Below are positions 5,473-11,020 of a DNA stretch of 11,020 nucleotides, piece after piece (positions within the stretch are counted from its first letter, which is position 1; each line of letters opens with the position of its first letter). The position numbers and the translations under genes are program-made. The notes under the pieces were generated by a model. That model made no database searches. It was not told the DNA's origin and saw only the letters and a program-made list of their open reading frames with translations. Source of the DNA: an uncultured Bacteroidales bacterium (GTDB lineage: Bacteria > Bacteroidota > Bacteroidia > Bacteroidales > UBA932); contig CAJOMB010000061.1 of the NCBI GenBank assembly GCA_905235615.1, positions 1-11,020 of the forward strand, in the 5' to 3' direction.

Positions 5473-8299
5473 GAAACATCTGCTGCTGAGCCTTCTGTCG
5501 CTGGCCCTCCTCTCCTGCTCGGAGAAACGGGGGCCGGCGGATTTCGTTCATGTATTCAACGGAACGGACCTGGCCGGGAACACCTATCCGGGGGCCACTG
5601 TGCCTTTCGGCGCCGTGCAGCTGAGCCCGGACACGGAGGGAGAAAGCGCCTCCGGCTACCGTTACGCCCATAAGCAGATCCTGGGCTTCAGCCACACGCA
5701 CCTTTCGGGCACAGGCTGCCCGGACCTGGGAGATTTTCTGGTAACGCCGGGCATAGACAGCGTGGGGCCCCTTCCCCTTATACACAAGAACGAAAAGGCT
5801 TCCCCAGGATATTACAAGCTTGTTTTTCCGGAGCAGGGCATCACGGCGGAACTCACCGCCTGGAACCATTCCGGCATGCACCGCTATACCTTTACGGGCA
5901 AGGGGAAAAGGCTCATTCAGGTGGATGCCAACCATTCGGTGGGCGGCTGGTGTCATCCCACGGAGGTGTCGCTGAAATTGATGGACCGGGAACTCGTGGG
6001 CTTCCGACAGGTGGACGGCTGGGCCCATGGCAGGAAAATCTTTCTTTCGGCCTGTTTTTCGGAGCGCTTCGAGGATGCCGTCCAAGTGGCTCCGGGAGTC
6101 TTGTTGTTCACGTTTCCGGAAGACCTGAAGGAGGTGACCCTCTGCGCCGGCCTTTCCGCTGTGGATTCCGATGGTGCCCGGGCCAACCGCATGGCCGAGA
6201 CCTCGGAGATTGATTTTGACCGTGCCGTGAGCCGGGCATCGGCCCGTTGGAACCAGGCCCTGGGCACCATTGAGGTGAAGGGCGGTCCGGCCGATGTCTT
6301 TTACACCAACTTCTACCATACCTTCCTCACGCCCAACCGTTTGGAGGATGTGGACGGCCGCTACCCGGACCAGAAAGGCCTTATTCGGCAACTTCCCTCC
6401 GGAAAGCACTTTTATTCCACCCTTTCCCTCTGGGACACCTTCCGGGCCTGGCATCCGCTGCAAACCCTGTTGGACACCGCCATGGTGGCCGATATGGTGC
6501 ATAGTTTTTTAGACGACTACGACTGCCGGGGAGAACTCCCCATCTGGCCGCTGGCCAACGACGAAACCGGCTGCATGATAGGCTATCACAGCGTTTCCGT
6601 GATAGCGGACGCGTGGCTCCGCGGCATCCGGGATTTCGACGGGGAAAAGGCCCTGCAGGCCATGATCGTCTCCTCCAACAAGAACAACGCCAACGCCTCC
6701 GAGCTGTACAACGCCTACGGCTACATCCCGGCCGACATGAAGATAGAAACGGTGTCCCAGACGCTGGAATTCTGCTATGACGACTGGTGCATCGCCCGCA
6801 TGGCGGAAGCGCTGGGCCACCGTGACATAGCGGCGGAATACGACGCCCGCGCCCTCCGCTACCGGGCCCTTTTTGATCCCAACACCGGTTTCATGCGCGG
6901 CAAAAAATCGGACGGCAACTGGACGGAACCCTTTGACCCGCTCACGGGCTCCCGGGACTATACGGAGGCCATTCCCTGGCATTACCGCTTCTTCATGCCC
7001 CACGACATGGCCGGCATGGAGGCCCTTTTAGGCGGCCGGGAAGGCCTGTACGCCGCCTTGGATTCCCTGTTCACCTATACGCCGGAAGGCCAGAAAGTGC
7101 TGGACAAGGACATCGGCGGCATCCTGGGCCAATTTGCACTCGGCAACGAACCGGGTCACCACATGCCCTGGCTGTTCCACTGGGCGGGAGCCCCTTCCCG
7201 CACACAGGAGACGGTACGCACCCTTCTTACGCAAATGTACACGACGGCCCCGGACGGTCTCTGCGGTAACGAAGACTGCGGCCAGATGGGTGCCTGGTAT
7301 GTTCTGGGGTCCCTGGGCCTCTATCCCGTCTGCCCCGGAAGCGGCGAATTTCAGCTAACGGCCCCGCTCTTCAAAGAGGCCAGGCTGCATCTAAGCGGCG
7401 GGAACACCCTCACCATCCGGGCCGATAAGCCGCAGTACGCCTACATAGACGAAGTTACCCTGAACGGAAAACCCGTGGAGCAGCACTTCCTCACCTACGA
7501 TGACATCATGGGCGGCGGAGAGCTGTGCTTCCGCCTGGTACCCAAACCTTCCCATAAGCGCGATGCGCTGCCGGCGCCCTATTCCCTTACGAAGGAGCCC
7601 CTGGTGTCCCCTCCGGCTATTCTGGGACAGCTGATGCTCTTCCCGGAAAGTGCTGACGTTCAGATGTTTTCACGCACAGAAGGGGCTTCCATCCGCTATA
7701 CTTTGGACGGCAGCGAGCCCACGGAATCCAGCCCTCTCTATACGGAGCCCTTCCGGATAGAACAGTCCTGCGTTCTCAAGGCCCGGGCGTTCAAGGAAGG
7801 CCTGCCTCCCTCTCCCGTTACCACCCGGACGGCCCACAAGCTGTTTTTCCATCCGGCAGAAAACCTTCACGGGCTCAAGAGCGGCTGCCGCTACACCTAC
7901 CATGAGGCCAATTTTGTGATCATCGACCAGATTGAGAACGATCCTCCGGAGGACGCCGGCGTGATGAAAGAGCCCTCCATTGCCGGAGCGGCGTCCGAAG
8001 ACCACTTTGCCTATGCTTTCACGGGCTTCATCGACATCCCCGAAAGCGGCATCTGGCACTTCTATACCACCAGCGACGACGGCAGCGCCCTGTACATGGA
8101 CGGCGTGTGCGTGGTAAACAACGACGGCTCCCACTCCAAGAGCATGGCGGAGGGCCAGCTTCCCTTGGAAAAGGGCCTGCACCCCTACAAGCTCCTTTAC
8201 TTCGAAGACTACGAAGGCCAATCCCTCGAATGGGGCTGGAAGGCTCCCGGGAAGGCCGATTATGCCCCCATCCCCGCATCCCGCCTGTTCTACAAATGA
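5465..8299 (+). CDS. GH92 alpha-mannosidase lipoprotein with chitobiase-C-like and PA14 modules
   Basis: Predicted calcium-dependent exo-alpha-mannosidase, 944 residues. The start is ATG 5465 (within ATGAATAG, overlapping the upstream stop), which gives the lipoprotein signal MNRKHLLLSLLSLALLSC (Cys18). The in-frame ATG at 5408 would prepend a charged, implausible leader. The GH92 N-terminal signature is clear: FNGTDLAGNTYPGATVPFGA (31-50), LSPDTEGESASGYRY, then GFSHTHLSGTGCPDLGD (74-90). In the catalytic domain (about 275-695), E501 in YTEAIPWHYRFFMPHD is the likely acid. GNEPGHH (560-566) and GNEDCGQMGAWYV (601-613) are further family blocks, the latter with D604 as likely base. Residues about 722-792 resemble the chitobiase/hexosaminidase C-terminal repeat (IRYTLDGSEPTESSPLYTEP). 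Residues about 805-944 are a PA14 module (GCRYTYHEANF, TSDDGSALYMDG, LLYFEDYEGQSLEWG). GH92 enzymes cleave alpha-1,2/1,3/1,4/1,6-mannosides; the linkage here is not determinable. The phosphatase-like gene upstream carries a related PA14 module, suggesting a shared target. Confidence 0.93.
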   Translation: MNRKHLLLSLLSLALLSCSEKRGPADFVHVFNGTDLAGNTYPGATVPFGAVQLSPDTEGESASGYRYAHKQILGFSHTHLSGTGCPDLGDFLVTPGIDSVGPLPLIHKNEKASPGYYKLVFPEQGITAELTAWNHSGMHRYTFTGKGKRLIQVDANHSVGGWCHPTEVSLKLMDRELVGFRQVDGWAHGRKIFLSACFSERFEDAVQVAPGVLLFTFPEDLKEVTLCAGLSAVDSDGARANRMAETSEIDFDRAVSRASARWNQALGTIEVKGGPADVFYTNFYHTFLTPNRLEDVDGRYPDQKGLIRQLPSGKHFYSTLSLWDTFRAWHPLQTLLDTAMVADMVHSFLDDYDCRGELPIWPLANDETGCMIGYHSVSVIADAWLRGIRDFDGEKALQAMIVSSNKNNANASELYNAYGYIPADMKIETVSQTLEFCYDDWCIARMAEALGHRDIAAEYDARALRYRALFDPNTGFMRGKKSDGNWTEPFDPLTGSRDYTEAIPWHYRFFMPHDMAGMEALLGGREGLYAALDSLFTYTPEGQKVLDKDIGGILGQFALGNEPGHHMPWLFHWAGAPSRTQETVRTLLTQMYTTAPDGLCGNEDCGQMGAWYVLGSLGLYPVCPGSGEFQLTAPLFKEARLHLSGGNTLTIRADKPQYAYIDEVTLNGKPVEQHFLTYDDIMGGGELCFRLVPKPSHKRDALPAPYSLTKEPLVSPPAILGQLMLFPESADVQMFSRTEGASIRYTLDGSEPTESSPLYTEPFRIEQSCVLKARAFKEGLPPSPVTTRTAHKLFFHPAENLHGLKSGCRYTYHEANFVIIDQIENDPPEDAGVMKEPSIAGAASEDHFAYAFTGFIDIPESGIWHFYTTSDDGSALYMDGVCVVNNDGSHSKSMAEGQLPLEKGLHPYKLLYFEDYEGQSLEWGWKAPGKADYAPIPASRLFYK

Positions 8300-8367
8300 T
8301 GACACGAAAGCTGAAATATCTGCTTTTGGCCCTGCTGTTACAATTTTTCATTTGCTCGCTACGGTAA
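8296..8367 (+). CDS. Tiny signal-peptide-like ORF (23 codons), doubtful gene or remnant
   Basis: Two tandem ATGs (8296 and 8299) follow the last GH92 codons, the first overlapping the GH92 stop as ATGA, a classic coupling arrangement. The ORF encodes a 23-residue peptide ending at TAA 8365-8367. It has a short basic N-region (TRKLK), a strongly hydrophobic core (YLLLALLLQFFI), then Cys-Ser-Leu-Arg and stop. This resembles the lipoprotein signals of the neighbouring genes but has no mature protein after it, and Ile before the Cys is not a good lipobox. It may be the fossil start of a deleted lipoprotein gene, a small membrane peptide, or chance. Function unknown. Confidence 0.35.
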   Translation: MMTRKLKYLLLALLLQFFICSLR

Positions 8368-8391
8368 AAGTAAAATAACAAAATACCGATT
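8300..8391 (+). other. AT-rich gap before the GH78 gene
   Basis: These 92 bp separate the GH92 stop from the GH78 start and are clearly richer in A/T than the flanking genes, especially from 8365 on. No good match to the Bacteroides -7 consensus TAnnTTTG was found. TGCTTTTG at 8321-8328 misses one base, and TTTG at 8351-8354 has no convincing partner downstream. A weak imperfect stem, CGAAAGC pairing with GCTTTTG (8305-8311 with 8321-8327), is too poor to call a terminator. The A-rich stretch just before the ATG fits the unstructured, A-rich initiation regions common in Bacteroidota. Confidence 0.35.
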
Positions 8392-10974
8392 ATGAAAAAA
8401 TTATCGATTGCTTTAACCCTGGCCGCCATCGTCGTGGCCTGCACCCCCAAGGCGGTGGACAGCACCGTCCTCCCGCTGGTCCCGGCCCTGGACAACCAGG
8501 CCTGGGATGCCTCCGAATGGATTTCCGTAGTAAACTGCGAAGTGGTGACCGGAGACGATGTTTACAAGAGCGCCCCCGGAGCCAGCTGGTTCCTGAGCAC
8601 CGTCACCAACGAAAAGAAGGTGTCCAAGGCGGTTTGGATGACCGCCGGCCTGGGCGTTTACGACCTCTTTGTGAACGGACAGCTGGTGGGCGGCGAAGTG
8701 CTGAAACCCGGTTTCACGCACAATGCCAAGACCAAGCGCTCCTTCACCTATGACATTACGGCCATTTTCCAGACCAAGGCCGGGGCACAGAACACCCTCT
8801 CCGCCCAGGTGACGCCGGGCTGGTGGGCCGACAAGATTGTGACCAACGGCGGAGACGGCTTCGTGGGGAAGAAATGTGCTTTCCGCGGCGTTCTGGAACT
8901 CAGCTATGCCGACGGCAGCGTGGCCCGTATAGGCACGGACACCGAGCACTGGACGGCCGGCATCGCCGGTCCGGTAACCCATTCCGGCATCTTTGACGGC
9001 GAGGAGTACGACGCCCGCATCCCGATGGGCTTCGAGACGCCCGAAAAGCTCACAACTCCAGAGGTGAACACGGAGTTCAAGGGTGAAATCCTGCCCACCT
9101 GCGGCGCCGAAATCTATCAGCGCGAAGACCTGAAGCTCCACCCCACCCGAATCTATGTCTGGCAGGGCGTTACCGGAGCCGTAGCGTCTGAGGAAGAAGA
9201 CGAGGTTGAATACGGCAAGGTGAACATCCTCCGCGAATACAAGGACGGGGAGCTGATGGAGCTGAACCCCGGCGAAACGCTGGTGGTGGACTTCGGCCAG
9301 AATGCCGCCGCCGTGCCTTCCTTCGTGTTCAAGGCCGCCGAGGGCACCTTCCTGGAATGCAATCCCTCCGAAATTCTGAACGACGGAAACGGGGCCGAGC
9401 GCCGCGGCATGGACGGCCCTGAGGGCAGCACCCACCGCCGGAACCTCCGCGTGGATCCGGGCGAAATCTGGCTCACCTATACCTTCGGCCCGGCAGCGGA
9501 CTTCGTGAACTTCCAGCCCCGCGCCTCCTTCTGGGGCTACCGCTACATCGCCGTGACGGTGAGCGCCCCCGTGACCTTCCGCTCCATCGCCTCCGTTCCG
9601 GTCACCTCCATCTCCGAGCAGATGGAAACCGGCACCGTCACCACCGGAAACGAACTGGTTAACAAACTCATTTCCAATACGGTATGGGGGATGCGCTCCA
9701 ACTATCTCTCCGTGCCCACCGACTGCCCGCAGCGCAACGAGCGCCTGGGCTGGATGGCGGACACGCAGGTGTTCACCGAAACCGGCACCTTCTTTGCCAA
9801 CACGGACGCCTTCTTCCACAAATGGCTGAAGGACGTGCGCGACAGCCAGCACCCGACAGGCGGTTATCCGGGCGTCTCCCCCTTCGCCCAGTATGGCAAC
9901 GAGGCCATGCGCTTGGGCTGGGCCGATGCCGGCATCATCGTGCCCTGGACCGTCTGGAAGCAATTCGGAGACATCTCCATCGTAAAGGAGAGCTGGGAAT
10001 CCATGGAGAAATTCATGGATCACGTGAACGCCGCCAAGTATGACCATACGGCCCTGGCCGGAGAAAACGGCAACTACCAGTGGGCCGACTGGCTCAGCTA
10101 CGAAGACCTGGAAAGCTGCAGCGGCCGGGCCTTCCTGCCGGGCGGCAGGCGCAAACCCGAAGCCATCGAATACTGGAACTACCTGAGCGCCTGCTACTGG
10201 GCCCTCGATGCGGGGTACATGCGGGACATGGCGGCATCGGCCGGACTGAACGCCGCCAAGTACGAGGGCATGGAGAAAGAGGCCAAGGCCTATCTGAAAG
10301 AGCGTTTCCTGAAGGCCGACGGCAGCTTCATCCTGCCCATCCTGAACACCATGCAGACCCCGGCCCTCTTCGCTCTCAAACTGGGCTTGGTGGAAGGTGC
10401 GGCCAAGGAGGCCACCTGCGCGCGCCTGCGCAAGAACTTCGAAGACCACGGCAACTGCCTGCAGACCGGCTTCCTGGGCACGTCCATCCTCATGGCCACC
10501 CTTACGGAGAACGGCATGGCGGACATGGCCTACGCGCTTCTCTTCCAGCGCAAGAACCCCAGCTGGCTGTATTCCGTGGATAACGGCGCCACCACCATCT
10601 GGGAACGCTGGAACAGCTATATGGTGGACAAGGGCATGGGCCCCAACGGCATGAACAGCTTCAACCACTACGCCTATGGCGCCGTGTGCGAATGGATCTG
10701 GGAGACGGCCGCCGGCATTGCCTGCGACCCCGCCGCCCCCGGCTTTAAGAAAATTGTGATGAAACCCGTCCCGGACAAGCGCCTGGGCCATATAGAGGCC
10801 TCCTACAAGAGTGCCGCCGGCCTCATCAAGAGCGCCTGGAAGTACGAGGGCGACAACTGGGTGTGGACCTTCACCGTCCCGGAGGGCGCATCGGCCGTGG
10901 TAACCCTGCCCGGACAGACGGATTCCAAGGAATACGCCGCCGGAACCTATACGGAAACGGTGAAACTGCCGTAG
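8392..10974 (+). CDS. GH78 alpha-L-rhamnosidase lipoprotein
   Basis: Predicted inverting alpha-L-rhamnosidase removing terminal rhamnose, 860 residues, a usual length for the family. The start ATG gives a lipoprotein signal with VVAC (Cys17). Residues about 75-235 form the rhamnosidase N-terminal lectin-like domain (VWMTAGLGVYDLFVNGQLVG, LKPGFTHNAKTKRSFTYD, VTPGWWADKI, GEEYDAR). Residues about 290-400 are the concanavalin-like domain (LVVDFGQNAAAVPSF). The six-hairpin catalytic domain covers about 410-775: TDCPQRNERLGWMADTQVF (443-461) holds the conserved acidic cluster D444, E450 and D456, with E450 the likely acid. GATTIWERWNSY (732-743) holds E738, the likely base, and NSFNHYAYGAVCEWIW is the closing family block. 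Residues about 780-860 are the C-terminal beta-sandwich. It lies 92 bp after the GH92 gene in the same direction, so it may share its transcript. The exact aglycone is unknown; rhamnose-containing pectin, gums, saponins or microbial polysaccharides are all possible. Confidence 0.93.
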   Translation: MKKLSIALTLAAIVVACTPKAVDSTVLPLVPALDNQAWDASEWISVVNCEVVTGDDVYKSAPGASWFLSTVTNEKKVSKAVWMTAGLGVYDLFVNGQLVGGEVLKPGFTHNAKTKRSFTYDITAIFQTKAGAQNTLSAQVTPGWWADKIVTNGGDGFVGKKCAFRGVLELSYADGSVARIGTDTEHWTAGIAGPVTHSGIFDGEEYDARIPMGFETPEKLTTPEVNTEFKGEILPTCGAEIYQREDLKLHPTRIYVWQGVTGAVASEEEDEVEYGKVNILREYKDGELMELNPGETLVVDFGQNAAAVPSFVFKAAEGTFLECNPSEILNDGNGAERRGMDGPEGSTHRRNLRVDPGEIWLTYTFGPAADFVNFQPRASFWGYRYIAVTVSAPVTFRSIASVPVTSISEQMETGTVTTGNELVNKLISNTVWGMRSNYLSVPTDCPQRNERLGWMADTQVFTETGTFFANTDAFFHKWLKDVRDSQHPTGGYPGVSPFAQYGNEAMRLGWADAGIIVPWTVWKQFGDISIVKESWESMEKFMDHVNAAKYDHTALAGENGNYQWADWLSYEDLESCSGRAFLPGGRRKPEAIEYWNYLSACYWALDAGYMRDMAASAGLNAAKYEGMEKEAKAYLKERFLKADGSFILPILNTMQTPALFALKLGLVEGAAKEATCARLRKNFEDHGNCLQTGFLGTSILMATLTENGMADMAYALLFQRKNPSWLYSVDNGATTIWERWNSYMVDKGMGPNGMNSFNHYAYGAVCEWIWETAAGIACDPAAPGFKKIVMKPVPDKRLGHIEASYKSAAGLIKSAWKYEGDNWVWTFTVPEGASAVVTLPGQTDSKEYAAGTYTETVKLP

Positions 10975-10977
10975 TTT

Positions 10978-11020
10978 CTATTTCTTTCGCGAGTGGCCGC
11001 CCTGGGTGAGCTCACGGTAT
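10978..11020 (-). CDS. Possible 3' end of a convergent gene (partial)
   Basis: Read on the minus strand from the window edge, one frame gives YRELTQGGHSRKK followed by TAG at 10980-10978. Third codon positions are mostly G or C (10 of 13), as in the neighbouring genes, and a basic C-terminus is plausible for a real protein. Its stop would be only 3 bp from the GH78 stop, which would mark the downstream edge of the operon. The evidence is only 13 codons and other frames are open too, so this is tentative; no family can be named. Confidence 0.3.
   Translation of the reverse strand, partial: YRELTQGGHSRKK

Noticed and set aside
8305..8327. Stem CGAAAGC / GCTTTTG as a terminator after the GH92 gene
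   Set aside because: Only 7 pairs including a G-U, a 10-nt loop, and no T-run directly after the stem.
8413..10791. 792-residue open frame on the minus strand opposite the GH78 gene
   Set aside because: It is a shadow of GC-rich codon usage in the GH78 gene. Its product is low-complexity in Gly, Ala, Val and His, with no recognisable domain, while the plus strand has complete GH78 motifs.

Overview
The window is a gene-dense, one-direction (plus strand) block of secreted carbohydrate-active enzymes of the kind found in a polysaccharide utilisation locus of a GC-rich Bacteroidota (Bacteroidales-like) bacterium. The evidence for the phylum is indirect but consistent. Three lipoprotein signal peptides have short N-regions (MKK/MNRK) and a Cys cleavage site, one signal peptide ends in VAQ, Shine-Dalgarno sequences are mostly absent, and the families present (GH92, GH78, GH9 and GH43 side by side) are typical of gut or rumen Bacteroidales. 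Base composition is about 60% GC by eye, higher than in Bacteroides itself. No SusC/SusD pair, regulator, RNA gene, mobile element or CRISPR array is visible.

Layout. 1-1499: 3' part of a GH43 beta-xylosidase/alpha-L-arabinofuranosidase-type enzyme with a C-terminal beta-sandwich; its start lies before the window. 1503-3863: a secreted GH9 glycanase with an extra N-terminal beta-sandwich module. 3864-3915: a short AT-rich gap with a candidate Bacteroidota-type promoter element. 3916-5472: an alkaline-phosphatase-superfamily lipoprotein (phosphatase/phosphodiesterase type, not a sulfatase) with a C-terminal PA14-like module. 5465-8299: a GH92 alpha-mannosidase lipoprotein followed by a chitobiase-C-like module and a PA14 module related to that of its neighbour. 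8296-8367: a tiny ORF that looks like a lone signal peptide. 8392-10974: a GH78 alpha-L-rhamnosidase lipoprotein. At 10978-11020 the minus strand could encode the last 13 codons of a convergent gene.

How the genes may work together. Spacing is very tight (3 bp, 52 bp, 8 bp overlap, ATGA overlap, 92 bp), so most or all of the block is probably co-transcribed. All five enzymes are predicted to be exported, three of them as lipoproteins. The enzyme set points to a heterogeneous glycan: a beta-linked glucan-type backbone (GH9) with alpha-mannose, alpha-rhamnose and xylose/arabinose decorations and possibly a phosphate ester or diester. The most distinctive point is the adjacent, overlapping pair of a phosphatase-superfamily enzyme and a GH92 mannosidase that end in related PA14 modules. 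This suggests joint action on one, possibly phosphorylated, mannoside. The true substrate cannot be fixed from this window.
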